The position numbers were made by a program, and so were the translations under genes. A stretch of DNA of 64,000 bases from NCBI RefSeq assembly GCF_003347595.2, contig NZ_QCZK02000024.1:124001-188000 (forward strand). The letters are read 5' to 3'. This stretch comes from Botryobacter ruber (GTDB lineage Bacteria; Bacteroidota; Bacteroidia; Cytophagales; Hymenobacteraceae). Below the pieces are notes generated by a model. It was given only the letters and a program-made list of their open reading frames with translations. It was not told the DNA's origin and searched no databases. Shown here in pieces: positions 52,957 through 61,630 of the stretch. Position 1 is the first letter of the stretch. Each line of letters opens with the position of its first letter.

Positions 52957-53154
52957 GTAGCCGCTATGAAAGGATGTACAACAAACTGCAAAACCTGCCT
53001 GTAAACTATTCCATACAAAAAATAGTCAGGTTTAGGATTCCGGCAGGTTTGGCGTTCAACCGCTCCGTGAAAGATCCGCTACTTTTTTCTAAGAAAAATA
53101 ATTAAATTAGCTTGTGCTTCACCTGTAAAAGCAGGAACTATCCGTTTAACTGGT

Positions 53155-53664
53155 ATGATAAAAAAAATAAAACTACTGGCAGCCACTGCTATCCTTCTTT
53201 TTACCTGTGCCGCTTTACCGGCCACGGCACAGGAAGTAGATGTGATCAAGTTCAAAGAACTGGAAAAACTGCGCCAGCTCCCCCACGACACCCTGTACGT
53301 GGTAAATTTCTGGGCCACCTGGTGCAAGCCCTGCATCCAGGAGATGCCTTATTTTGAAGCGGTAACCAAACAATACAAAGACCAGCCGGTACGCGTGATC
53401 CTGGTGAGCATGGATGCGGTGGAAGACCTGGAAAAACGCGTTAAACCTTTTGTACAGAAGCGCAGTCTAAAATCCAGGCTGCTGCTGCTCGATGAAACCG
53501 ACGCCAACACCTGGATTGACAAACTGGAGCCCAGGTGGTCGGGCGCTATTCCGGCTACCCTCCTGTTTAACAACCACCGCAAGCAGTACTTCTTCGCCGA
53601 AAAGGAGCTGAAAGAAGAAGAGTTACAGGCATTGATTAACAAGTATAAACCCGTAAAAAAGTAG
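53155..53664 (+). CDS. TlpA-like periplasmic thioredoxin
   Basis: This 169-residue exported protein has a signal peptide ending ATAQ, then a thioredoxin fold with VVNFWATWCKPCIQEMPYF (C57, C60) and a cis-proline region SGAIPATLLFN. The CKPC active site is usual for TlpA/ResA-type reductants of periplasmic disulfides. Six bases separate it from a second thioredoxin-fold gene, so the two form an operon. Confidence 0.92.
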   Translation: MIKKIKLLAATAILLFTCAALPATAQEVDVIKFKELEKLRQLPHDTLYVVNFWATWCKPCIQEMPYFEAVTKQYKDQPVRVILVSMDAVEDLEKRVKPFVQKRSLKSRLLLLDETDANTWIDKLEPRWSGAIPATLLFNNHRKQYFFAEKELKEEELQALINKYKPVKK

Positions 53665-53670
53665 TCGTAT

Positions 53671-54300
53671 ATGAAAAAAGTAAACCTCTCTTTTCTTTAC
53701 CTGGCCTGCCTGCTGCTTGCAGGTGTGCTGGTATCTGCTGTTCCGGCTGAGGATGGCTATCAGGTCGGTGACAAGGCACGCGACTTTAAACTGAAGAACA
53801 TAGATGGCAAGATGCTGTCGATGAGCGACTTCAAAGACGTGAAAGGCATTATTGTTACCTTCACCTGCAATTCCTGCCCATATGCCGTGGGCTACGAAGA
53901 CCGCCTCATCGAGCTGCATAACAAATACGCGCCGCAAGGCTATCCTGTAGTTGCCATCAACCCCAACGACAAAACAAAATCGCCTGCCGATTCTTTCGAC
54001 AAAATGCAGGAGCGCGCCAAAGACAAGAAGTTCCCGTTCCCGTACCTCTACGACGAAACACAGGAAATTACCAAAACCTATGGCGCTACCCGCACACCGC
54101 AGCTGTATGTGGTGCAAAAGCAGAAAGACGGCTCGTTTAAAGTGGCCTACATCGGCGCGATAGACGACAACTCCCGCGACGCTTCGAAGGTGGAAAAGAA
54201 ATATGCCGAAGCAGCCCTGGATGAACTGGTAAAAGGCAAGCCCGTAACCCAGAACAGCACCAAAGCCATTGGCTGCACCATCAAGTGGCGCGAAGCATAA
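53671..54300 (+). CDS. periplasmic redoxin (AhpC/TSA-like thioredoxin family)
   Basis: This 209-residue exported protein has a signal peptide with cleavage about AVPAE, a redoxin domain DKARDFKLKNIDGKMLSMSDF, the site IVTFTCNSCPYAVGYEDRL (C66, C69), and GATRTPQLYVV with the cis-proline. The CNSCP site and YAVGYEDR are typical of the Bacteroidota/planctomycete peroxiredoxin-like 'thioredoxin family' group. It is co-transcribed with the TlpA-like gene (6-base gap). It may reduce peroxides or copper-damaged thiols in the periplasm, but no substrate is evident. Confidence 0.9.
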   Translation: MKKVNLSFLYLACLLLAGVLVSAVPAEDGYQVGDKARDFKLKNIDGKMLSMSDFKDVKGIIVTFTCNSCPYAVGYEDRLIELHNKYAPQGYPVVAINPNDKTKSPADSFDKMQERAKDKKFPFPYLYDETQEITKTYGATRTPQLYVVQKQKDGSFKVAYIGAIDDNSRDASKVEKKYAEAALDELVKGKPVTQNSTKAIGCTIKWREA

Positions 54301-54334
54301 GCTAAACTATCAAGCAAAGGCTTATTACAGCTGG

Positions 54335-54390
54335 AAAGCCAGCGGCAACAGGATACTGAGATACCTGCCGCCGCTGGCTTTGTTGTTTTA
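54335..54390 (+). terminator. terminator of the two-thioredoxin operon
   Basis: A 12-bp stem AAAGCCAGCGGC / GCCGCTGGCTTT (54335-54346, 54370-54381) followed by TGTTGTTTTA. Confidence 0.85.
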
Positions 54391-54427
54391 TTGGCCTGTC
54401 ATCAGTTCTCCGGCATCGATTTTTTAT

Positions 54428-54461
54428 TCTGCACCTGCCACCACACCTACACCTGCTGCTC
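54428..54461 (+). repeat. dispersed 30-bp motif, copy 18 (overlaps a gene 3' end)
   Basis: TTCTGCACCTGCCACCA, CAC, CTACACCTGCTGCTC. The first block is perfect. It overlaps the last five codons of the HELCH-motif gene (minus strand). Confidence 0.75.
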
Positions 54462-54806
54462 ACCGGCCTGTGCCAGCCCCGGCGGCTTTAGTATGTCCGG
54501 CATGTCCGGCGGAAAAATACGCTGCGCCCCGGCTACCCGGGCCTCTACTTCAAACTTGTTGTTGTAGTACCCCCGCTTCACTGACTCCCACAGGTACAAT
54601 CCCAGGAAACGGTAATAGCCATGTTCCTTAAACTGCCTGATGTGGCACAGCTCATGCGCCACCCACTCTTCGTTGCGGAGAAAGGTGTCCCTGTCCACCC
54701 CGCTTAAATGAATGGTTTCCCCCAGCACCATCGCCACCCGTTTGGTTTTTAAAACGACGCGTGCGATACGGGCAAAAAAAGAATTTTCCACAATTTTACA
54801 ATTCAT
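54447..54806 (-). CDS. small HExxH-motif protein (DUF4157-like putative metallopeptidase)
   Basis: This 119-residue protein has no signal peptide. It carries the zinc motif HELCH (H51, E52, H55) in NEEWVAHELCHIRQFKEHGYYRFLGLYL, followed by a possible third ligand in EVEARV. The HELxH-xRQ pattern is that of DUF4157-type predicted peptidases, which often occur as domains in toxin or phage-related proteins. Here it stands alone. The C-terminal tail overlaps a 30-bp motif, suggesting the stop has shifted by repeat insertion. Activity is unproven. Confidence 0.75.
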   Translation of the reverse strand: MNCKIVENSFFARIARVVLKTKRVAMVLGETIHLSGVDRDTFLRNEEWVAHELCHIRQFKEHGYYRFLGLYLWESVKRGYYNNKFEVEARVAGAQRIFPPDMPDILKPPGLAQAGEQQV

Positions 54807-55096
54807 ATACTCCTATTCCTATATTGTATTATCCCTGGCTTCCGAAGCCGCTTTTCAAACAAGCTAAAAGGTTAATGTGCTGAAATATTGGGCGAACAAT
54901 CAGTGGCGCCAAGCCAACTGTAAACCACTTAAATTTGGATATTTAACTTTTCACATTTAACTTCACAACCGGTTGTTATCTGGCAACACCCTGAAATTAT
55001 AATCCGGCCTGGCTGGTGCCCTGTTGCACAGCCGGTTTGTAACAAAAGGTGAAACTGTTTTCTCCCGTAGCACGGGTCACAAACGAGCTAAACCCC

Positions 55097-55729
55097 ATGA
55101 TAAAAAGTATTACGCTGAGTGTATTTGCCCTGATCTCACTCGCGCTTTCTTATTTCTACGAAGTAATTCCTGCTGCAGACACCTCAGCAGCAACTGCAGC
55201 CGCAGCCGCCCCGGCTGCTTCTTTCTCCGGTGCCGACATGGTAAATACCCTGCAGCTGCGTCTGCCACCCGAAGAGGCTCCTGATGCACTCACAGCCACA
55301 GACTCTCTTTTTTACGAACGCTACTCCCAAAAGCTGGGCCTGAACCTCGACTACAGTGAAGACCGGAAGCTTTTGAAAACCGTAACCGCGTGGCTCGGCA
55401 CCCCCTACCGCTACGGCAGCAGCTCTAAAAAGAAAGGCACCGACTGCTCCGGCTTCGTTTCCAGCATTTACCGCGAAGTGTATGGCATTAACCTTACCCA
55501 CAGTTCCCACTCCATGTTCCAGCAAGTCGAACGTGTCCGGAAAGACAGCATCCGCACCGGCGACATCGTTTTCTTCCGCCGGAGCCCGAAACAACCCATC
55601 TTCCATGTAGGCATTTACCTGAAAGGCAACAAATTTATCCACTCCGCCTCCAAGGGTGGTGTCCGGATCAGTTCGCTGAAAGAGCCGTTTTACAACAGAA
55701 ATTATTTTGCAGCCGGACGCGTAAACTAA
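55097..55729 (+). CDS. NlpC/P60 family cell-wall endopeptidase
   Basis: A product of 211 residues from the ATG at 55097, which gives a proper signal anchor (MIKSITLSVFALISLALSYFYEV). The mature N-terminus is alanine-rich, and the catalytic domain (about 90-211) has RYGSSSKKKGTDCSGFVSSIY with the nucleophile cysteine near 117, histidine in FHVGIYLKGNKFIHS (about 168), and GGVRIS. It cleaves D-glutamyl-diamino acid bonds in peptidoglycan peptides. An upstream in-frame start at 55049 lacks support. Confidence 0.93.
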   Translation: MIKSITLSVFALISLALSYFYEVIPAADTSAATAAAAAPAASFSGADMVNTLQLRLPPEEAPDALTATDSLFYERYSQKLGLNLDYSEDRKLLKTVTAWLGTPYRYGSSSKKKGTDCSGFVSSIYREVYGINLTHSSHSMFQQVERVRKDSIRTGDIVFFRRSPKQPIFHVGIYLKGNKFIHSASKGGVRISSLKEPFYNRNYFAAGRVN

Positions 55730-55750
55730 GCTGCTCCCGATAACATTCTC

Positions 55751-55786
55751 AAGCCCTGTGGTGTATACGCTACAGGGTTTTTTGTT
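55751..55786 (+). terminator. terminator of the NlpC/P60 gene
   Basis: Stem CCCTGT / ACAGGG with inner imperfect pairs, followed by TTTTTTG. Confidence 0.85.
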
Positions 55787-55934
55787 TTAAAAGCTACAAC
55801 AATTTTTTCAGGAGGGAAGTATAGCTAGGTTGTTATTATTTAATCAAATTGCAACCTGTAACCAAAGCAACCGCCTGGCAGCACAGCCCGGGCAAATGCA
55901 GCATTAACAACAGCGTAATACACGAACAAACAGC

Positions 55935-56600
55935 ATGGAGAATCAACGACCAGATGGCACCAGAGTAGCACAAAGCACTTTTTTTAAAGCATTTCTGCAG
56001 AAAGCTGAAAAGCTTCTGAAACACCCGATTGAAGTATCGAAACTGATAGGCGATGTGCTTAAAAAAGCAGCCTCCAAAAAGAACATTGGCGAACTGGCAG
56101 TAGAAGTCTGGGAAAACCTGCAGCTACTGTCGCGCATGATCAAGGCCGCCATGTCGGGCGAGTACCAGGGCATACCAACGCCTACGCTGGTAGGCGGCAT
56201 TGCCGTTTTTATCTATTTCCTGTCGCCCATCGATTTTATCCCGGACTTTATACCGGTTGTCGGCCTGCTCGACGACGCCGCCCTACTGGCCTGGTTTATG
56301 ACAAGCATTAAAACCGAGCTCGACCGCTTTGCCCACTGGGAAGCCACCAAACCCACTCCTGTCAGAAGCAGCACCGTCCACGACGCCGACAGCTCCTTCG
56401 GAACGCCAAAATACAGCAACCAGCCGGCAGGCACCGTAACAACTGCCAGCGGACAGGAAGCACCACACACGCATGGCGTAGGTTCCGAAAGCACGCACAC
56501 CGGCAGCGACGAGCCTACGCTACGCTCCGCCACCACCGACAGCAGCCGCAGCCCCAAGAGCAGCAACGACGATCTGCCCACCGGCGGCAACATCCGGTAA
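55935..56600 (+). CDS. DUF1232 (YkvA-like) membrane-associated protein
   Basis: This 221-residue protein has a DUF1232 domain (about 72-125): LVGGIAVFIYFLSPIDFIPDFIPVVGLLDDAALLAWF, with the conserved SPIDFIPDFIPVxGxLDD signature. A helical N-terminus precedes it. A C-terminal low-complexity serine, threonine and proline tail (about 140-221) follows, unlike the domain's usual end. The domain's function is unknown; it is probably membrane-embedded. Single gene. Confidence 0.88.
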   Translation: MENQRPDGTRVAQSTFFKAFLQKAEKLLKHPIEVSKLIGDVLKKAASKKNIGELAVEVWENLQLLSRMIKAAMSGEYQGIPTPTLVGGIAVFIYFLSPIDFIPDFIPVVGLLDDAALLAWFMTSIKTELDRFAHWEATKPTPVRSSTVHDADSSFGTPKYSNQPAGTVTTASGQEAPHTHGVGSESTHTGSDEPTLRSATTDSSRSPKSSNDDLPTGGNIR

Positions 56601-56618
56601 CATAAAATAACAGACAGG

Positions 56619-56646
56619 AAAGGCTGCTTTTTGCAGCCTTTTTTTG
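56619..56646 (+). terminator. terminator of the DUF1232 gene
   Basis: Stem AAAGGCTGC / GCAGCCTTT with a T-rich loop, followed by TTTTT. Confidence 0.88.
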
Positions 56647-56812
56647 TGCCTTCCGGAGCCGCTTATCTTCCTCTTATCTTCCTCTCTGTTACCTTAAATA
56701 TTCCAATAATTAACTATTAACAGGCTAAAATATAGTACAATTCAAATACAAAAATTTAAATTATTTAAGATAAAAGCACTGACCACTATAGCTTTTTAAA
56801 AAAATAATTACT

Positions 56813-56820
56813 TATATTTG
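56813..56820 (+). promoter_or_regulatory. candidate -7 box of the YgjP-like gene
   Basis: TATATTTG matches TAnnTTTG in an AT-rich stretch. A CTTTTT run is about 16 bases upstream; no canonical TTTG is present at -33. Confidence 0.5.
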
Positions 56821-56854
56821 GTTCAAGTATTTTGTATTTTAACTCTTAGCCACA

Positions 56855-57595
56855 GTGAGTTCATCATTTTTACGACTATCTTCCGTTAATCTTCACATAG
56901 ATGGGATCGGGAAAGTACTGATTGAGAGAAGCGATAAAGCGAAGCGTGTTACCATCAGCGTAAGGCCCCTCAAAGGCATTCGGGTGGCTGTGCCGCCGCA
57001 TGTTAGCTTTGAGAAGGCCGAACAACTGATCTACACCAAAAGCGACTGGATTAAGGAGCACCAGGCACGCATGAAGCAGCATGAGGCCAAGGTAACGGTG
57101 TACGACCACAACCAGGAGTTTAAAACCCGCTCGCATACCTTGCGCCTGCTCACCCACGCACAGTACACCATGCGCTGCGTGATTGACAACGAGTATATCA
57201 ATGTATTTTATCCTGCCAACAAGGATGTGCGCGACAACGATGTACAGAAGTTTATTCGTAAGTCTATCGAGGAAACGTACCGCAAAGAGGCCAAGCAGTA
57301 CCTGCCGCAACGCACTGCTTTTTTTGCCGAGAAGTTCGGGTTTAACTATCAGAATGTGTTCATCAAGAATGCCAAGTCGCGGTGGGGCAGCTGCTCGCAC
57401 ATCAACAACATCAACCTGAACCTGCACCTGATGCGCCTGCCCGATGCCCTCTGCGATTACGTGATCCTGCACGAACTGGCCCACACCGTAGAAAAAAACC
57501 ACGGCCCGCGTTTCTGGGCACTGCTCGACAGCGTGTGCGGCAATGCCCGTGCCCTGGATAAAAAACTGAAAGCTTACCGCATCTCCATCTATTAA
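56855..57595 (+). CDS. YgjP-like zinc metallopeptidase (WLM/DUF45 family)
   Basis: This 246-residue cytoplasmic protein has the N-terminal strand motif RVTISVRPLKGIRVAVPPHVSFEKAEQLI and the DUF45 core KSRWGSCSHINNINLNLHLMRLP, then LHELAHTVEKNHGPRFWALL with zinc motif HELAH (about 207-211) and a following histidine. This is the SprT/WLM superfamily; family members are linked to DNA-protein crosslink repair or to uncharacterised housekeeping. The start is a GTG codon at 56855. Confidence 0.9.
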   Translation: MSSSFLRLSSVNLHIDGIGKVLIERSDKAKRVTISVRPLKGIRVAVPPHVSFEKAEQLIYTKSDWIKEHQARMKQHEAKVTVYDHNQEFKTRSHTLRLLTHAQYTMRCVIDNEYINVFYPANKDVRDNDVQKFIRKSIEETYRKEAKQYLPQRTAFFAEKFGFNYQNVFIKNAKSRWGSCSHINNINLNLHLMRLPDALCDYVILHELAHTVEKNHGPRFWALLDSVCGNARALDKKLKAYRISIY

Positions 57596-57640
57596 TCCGG
57601 AACTTATCGGGAAAACTGTTACTATACTACATTTATTCTG

Positions 57641-57694
57641 AAACAGTCCGGGTGTTTGTGAAATGCATAAATCCACAAACACCCGGACTGTTTT
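57641..57694. terminator. terminator of the YgjP-like gene
   Basis: A perfect 20-bp stem beginning AAACAGTCCGGGTG (57641-57660) with its complement at 57674-57693, a 13-base loop, then TTTTATTTTG. It abuts a 30-bp motif copy. Confidence 0.93.
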
Positions 57695-57698
57695 ATTT

Positions 57699-57729
57699 TG
57701 CTGCACCTGCCACCACACCCTCTGCTCCT
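57699..57729 (+). repeat. dispersed 30-bp motif, copy 19 (best match)
   Basis: TTGCTGCACCTGCCACCA, CAC, CCTCTGCTCCTTT: identical to the consensus. It begins 5 bases after the terminator stem. Confidence 0.92.
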
Positions 57730-57840
57730 TTGCCTGAACACGATTAAATGATTAAAGGATAAACAGGATGCTACACCAGCAATTCAACAATTTAGCCATT
57801 TAACAATTCACCCCCATTAGCACATCAGCACATTATATTC

Positions 57841-57871
57841 CGCTGCTGCAGCCACCATACCCTCTGCTTCA
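57841..57871 (+). repeat. dispersed 30-bp motif, copy 20
   Basis: CGCTGCTGCAGCCACCA, TAC, CCTCTGCTTC. One change in the second block. Confidence 0.82.
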
Positions 57872-57898
57872 CTTTGCAACGGGTAAGCTCTAAACAAA

Positions 57899-57930
57899 AA
57901 AAGGTGAAGCTCAGCCCCACCCTTTCTTGT
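57899..57930 (-). terminator. possible terminator of the efflux operon
   Basis: Read on the minus strand: AAGGGTG ... CACCTT followed by a T run (A run 57897-57903 on the plus strand). The stem has a bulge and a long loop. Confidence 0.5.
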
Positions 57931-57943
57931 ACAAACACTATAT

Positions 57944-58198
57944 TCAACTTGCCTTGCGGATCACGTGTGTCGACACATACTCTATGAAATCGCCCACCGT
58001 ATCTATCGGAACTTCATCCGGAATGGTGATATGAAAATTTTTCTCTAACTCAAGAATAATATCCACCACATCTACCGGATCAAAACCAATGTCCTGCATC
58101 AGGTTCGCTTTTGCCTGCAGACGCGCAGGCCGGATGCGTTTCGTTTTGCTGATGATCTGGACTACTTCCTTTTTGATGGTTCTATCTGTTGTATCCAT
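57944..58198 (-). CDS. acyl-carrier-protein-like protein lacking the phosphopantetheine serine
   Basis: This 84-residue protein has a clear ACP-like four-helix pattern (NLMQDIGFDPVDVVDIILELEKNFHITIPDEVPIDTVGDFIEYV). In true ACPs the site is DSL (serine 36 of the E. coli protein); here it is D40-Pro41-Val42, so the arm cannot be attached. The codon CCG is one transition from TCG (Ser). The gene starts 4 bases after the RND stop and must be in the same message. It may be a degenerate ACP, or a docking or regulatory protein. Otherwise its helices 2 and 3 are very well conserved. Confidence 0.85.
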   Translation of the reverse strand: MDTTDRTIKKEVVQIISKTKRIRPARLQAKANLMQDIGFDPVDVVDIILELEKNFHITIPDEVPIDTVGDFIEYVSTHVIRKAS

Positions 58199-58202
58199 AA
58201 TC

Positions 58203-61200
58203 TTATATATATTCTCTAACCTTTCCGTTTACTTGTACTGATTCCTGATTGCGCTTAAAGGTTGCAGCTCGTTTCTGTTTCCCGATGATTTTATCTTTCA
58301 CCTTTTCGTTGAGCAGGTACATCACCGGCACAATCAGCAAGGTAATGATCGTGGCAAAACTCAGGCCAAAGATAATTGTCCAGGCTAACGGGCCCCAGAA
58401 AGCGGCACTGTTGCCGCCCATAAAGAAGTGCGGCTCAAACCTGGTGAACAGGGTGTAAAAATTCAGGTTGATACCTAAGGCCAGCGGCACAAGACCCAGT
58501 ACAGTAGCTGTGGCTGTAAGCAACACCGGGTTCAGACGCGTTTTACCGGCTTCCACAATCGCTTCTTTCAGCTCTTTGCCTTCTTCCAGCAGCAGGTCTG
58601 TGAACTCTACAATCAGGATACCGTTTTTCACCACGATACCAGCCAGTGCCACGATACCTACACCGGTCATCACAATCGAAACATCCATTCCGAAAATGGA
58701 GAAGCCCAGCAGCACGCCAATAATACTAAACAGCACCTCGCTCAGGATAATGAATGGTTTCGAAACGGAGTTGAACTGCGTTACCAGCACCAGGAAGATA
58801 ATACAGAAAGCTGCCACCAGTGCTATGAGCAGGAACTCCATTGTTTCCTGCTGTTCTTCCTGCTGTCCACCCATTTTTACCTCGTAGCCTTCCGGCGTCT
58901 GGAAGTTCTTCAGCGACTGCTCTATCTGCTGCACAATTTCGTTGGCGTTATAGCCTGCCAACACATTCGACTCGAGCGTCACCATGCGCTTCAGGTTTTT
59001 GCGTTTGATGCCGCCATAGGTGTTGGCATACTCCACACTCGCCACCGACGACATCGGGATCTGGCGGATCTGCCCGGAGTTCATGTCGCGGTACGTGATG
59101 CGCATATCGAGCAAGGCATTCAGGTTTTCCCGGTAATTCTCCTCCAGCCTTACCTGGATCGGGTATTCATCTTCGTCCAGTTTAAACTTAGAGGCCTCTT
59201 TACCAAAAATAGCCGTTCGTAACTCCGTACCAATCTGGGCAGTGCTGATGCCTTCGCGGTTGGCACGCTCACGGTCGATGTTGATGACGATCTCCGGTTT
59301 GCTGTCTTCCAGATCCGACTTCAAGCCTTCGATACCGGCAATCTGCTGCTGGTTGATGTACTGCGTCACAGACTTGGAAAGGGCGATCAGTTCCGGGAAC
59401 TCTTCGCCCGAAATTTCGATGCTGATCGGCTTGCCAACCGGAGGTCCGGACTGCTCTTTGTCCACGGTTATCTCTGCACCCGGTATGCCTTTTACCGCCT
59501 CGCGTATCTCGCTCAGGTAATCGGCGGTGGTTCTGTCGGTGGTGCGGTCCTGGTACTCCACAAAGGCTACCGTCACTTTTCCTTTATGCGACTGCGCGGT
59601 TGTGCTGCGGTCGTTCTGGTCGCCGGCGCCAATGGCCACGTTCGAAATAACTGACTCCACATCCGGGTTTTCCTGGCCTATTACCTTGTAAATGCGGTTT
59701 TCCACCACTTTGGTCACAGAGTCGGTTACAACCTGGTCGGTACCAACCGGCATCTGGATGTAAGTGTACACAAAGTTCGGATCACTCTCCGGGAAGAACA
59801 CCACCTTGGGCGGACGCACCGCCGTCAGGAAAATAGACAGGAAAAGCAACCCAATAACTCCCAGGAACACACCAACCGGCCTGTAGCCTACCAGTGTCCA
59901 GCGCAGCACGCGCTCATAGCCGTTCATAAAGCGGGGCAGCGTCTTGTTCTGGAAGGAGTGGATCATGCGCGTAAACAGGTACTTGTTCAGCACCACCAGC
60001 AGTACGCCCAGCACGATCAGGTTAGCAGTACCATACCAGCCTGTAATGTAGCCGATCACAGCCAATGCCAGGGCGCCCAGCACCAGCAGCAGGAACGACT
60101 TGCGTGCTTTTACCGAAACATCGGCACCATGATGCTCTTTCTTCATAAAAGAAACCGCAAACACCGGGTTCATGATAAAAGCCACCAGCAACGACGACAC
60201 CAGCGTGAGGATGAGCGTGATGGGCAGGTAGAACATGAACTTACCCACAATACCCGGCCAGAAGGCCAGCGGCAGGAAGGGTGCTACCGTTGTAAGCGTA
60301 CCGGCCAGTACCGGCACAAACACTTCGCCGGCCGCTAATTTGGCCGCCTTTACAATCCCTACATTCGACTGGTTAAAGATACGGTGCGTGTTTTCGATTA
60401 CCACAATGGCATCGTCTACCACAATCCCCAGCGCCAGCAGAAACGCGAACAGCACAATCATATTGAGCGAAAACCCGATAATAGGCATCACGATAAAGGC
60501 AAGGCACATCGAAATTGGCACCGACAGGCCCACGAAAATGGCGTTCGTGGTTCCCATGAAGAACATCAGGATGATCGTTACCAGCACAAAGCCGATGATG
60601 ATGGTGTTCAGCAGGTCGTTCAGGGTGTGGCGTGTCTGCGTGGCCTGCTCGCCGGTTATGGTTACCTTCAGGTCGTCGGGGAGCACGGTTCCCTGCATCT
60701 CTTCCACCAGGTCGGAGATGTTATTCGAAGCTTCGATCAGGTTCTCGCCGCTTCGCTTGATCACGCTGAGGGTGATAACGGGAGAATTGTCGAGGCGGGC
60801 AAAACTTTCACGCTCTTCAAATCCTTCCTTCACCTCGGCAATCTCCTTTAGCTGAATGTTGGCTCCGGAAAGCGATTTCACCACGATATCGCCAATCTTG
60901 TTCGGGTCCACATACTGGCCGGCAATGCGCACCGAACGGCGCATCTCGCCAACCACAATGTTACCGCCTGAGATTGTTACGTTTTCAGAAGCAATGGCAC
61001 GCTCCACATCCGAGAAGGTAACTTTTGCCAGCTGCATTTTGTAGAGGTCCAGGTTCACCTGCACTTCTTTGTCCAGGGCACCAACCAGGTCTACGCGGGT
61101 AATTTCTTTCATCCCCTCAATCCGGTCCTGCACGTCTTCGGCATATTTTTTCAGCCGGTCCATGCTGTAGTTGCCCGACACGTTCACGGCCATAATCGGG

Positions 61201-61619
61201 AATTCGGAGAAGTTCACCTCCTGCACGTCCGGCTCCCGTGGCAGGTCCGACGGCAGCTCGGAACGGGCTTTATCCACCGCGTCTTTTACCAGCTGCTTGG
61301 CCTCCGTTACCTCCACATCGGTGTTAAACTCCACGATCACCATGGAGAAGTCCTGGATGGAGTTGGACGTAATTTTCTTCACCCCCGATACCGCCTTCAG
61401 CTTTTTCTCGATGGGGCGCGTTACCAGGTTCTCCATATCAGAGGGAGAGGTGCCCGGGTAAACGGTACCTACAAAAACAGTAGGAATAACAATATCGGGG
61501 AAGTTTTCTTTCTGCAGGGTGATATACGAATATATACCCGCCAGCGTAATGATTATGGTCATGATATAGACACTCGTTCTATTATCAATCGACCAACTTG
61601 TGGGCTTAAACTGCTTCAT
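58203..61619 (-). CDS. RND family efflux pump inner-membrane transporter (AcrB/HAE-like)
   Basis: This 1138-residue transporter has an N-terminal transmembrane helix and large periplasmic loops. The transmembrane relay is LGIVVDDAIVVIENTHRIF (tandem aspartates in helix 4), and the hallmark GVVIGT-like and FVGTVYPGTSPSDMENLVTRPIEKKLKAVSGVK regions match. A second half (GQQEEQQETMEFLLIALVAAFCIIFLVLVTQFNS) completes the two-repeat structure. It is a trimeric proton antiporter taking substrates from periplasm or membrane and working with an adaptor and TolC. Operon order is tolC-like, adaptor, RND, ACP-like, with 11 bases between adaptor and RND genes. The substrate is unknown. Confidence 0.95.
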   Translation of the reverse strand: MKQFKPTSWSIDNRTSVYIMTIIITLAGIYSYITLQKENFPDIVIPTVFVGTVYPGTSPSDMENLVTRPIEKKLKAVSGVKKITSNSIQDFSMVIVEFNTDVEVTEAKQLVKDAVDKARSELPSDLPREPDVQEVNFSEFPIMAVNVSGNYSMDRLKKYAEDVQDRIEGMKEITRVDLVGALDKEVQVNLDLYKMQLAKVTFSDVERAIASENVTISGGNIVVGEMRRSVRIAGQYVDPNKIGDIVVKSLSGANIQLKEIAEVKEGFEERESFARLDNSPVITLSVIKRSGENLIEASNNISDLVEEMQGTVLPDDLKVTITGEQATQTRHTLNDLLNTIIIGFVLVTIILMFFMGTTNAIFVGLSVPISMCLAFIVMPIIGFSLNMIVLFAFLLALGIVVDDAIVVIENTHRIFNQSNVGIVKAAKLAAGEVFVPVLAGTLTTVAPFLPLAFWPGIVGKFMFYLPITLILTLVSSLLVAFIMNPVFAVSFMKKEHHGADVSVKARKSFLLLVLGALALAVIGYITGWYGTANLIVLGVLLVVLNKYLFTRMIHSFQNKTLPRFMNGYERVLRWTLVGYRPVGVFLGVIGLLFLSIFLTAVRPPKVVFFPESDPNFVYTYIQMPVGTDQVVTDSVTKVVENRIYKVIGQENPDVESVISNVAIGAGDQNDRSTTAQSHKGKVTVAFVEYQDRTTDRTTADYLSEIREAVKGIPGAEITVDKEQSGPPVGKPISIEISGEEFPELIALSKSVTQYINQQQIAGIEGLKSDLEDSKPEIVINIDRERANREGISTAQIGTELRTAIFGKEASKFKLDEDEYPIQVRLEENYRENLNALLDMRITYRDMNSGQIRQIPMSSVASVEYANTYGGIKRKNLKRMVTLESNVLAGYNANEIVQQIEQSLKNFQTPEGYEVKMGGQQEEQQETMEFLLIALVAAFCIIFLVLVTQFNSVSKPFIILSEVLFSIIGVLLGFSIFGMDVSIVMTGVGIVALAGIVVKNGILIVEFTDLLLEEGKELKEAIVEAGKTRLNPVLLTATATVLGLVPLALGINLNFYTLFTRFEPHFFMGGNSAAFWGPLAWTIIFGLSFATIITLLIVPVMYLLNEKVKDKIIGKQKRAATFKRNQESVQVNGKVREYI

Positions 61620-61630
61620 CTGGTTACGCT

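Larger units (their letters stand above)
57596..57943. other. intergenic region with terminator and two motif copies
   Basis: A 348-base gap between convergent genes: a 20-bp-stem terminator (57641-57694), motif copies at 57699-57729 and 57841-57871, and between them CAATTTAGCCATTTAACAAT and TTAGCACATCAGCACATTA blocks similar to 44141-44170. No gene is seen. Confidence 0.6.

Noticed and set aside
53170..53215. Motif-like GGCAGCCACTGCTATCC in the TlpA signal peptide
   Set aside because: It matches only at the amino-acid level expected for alanine-rich signal peptides; DNA blocks do not match.
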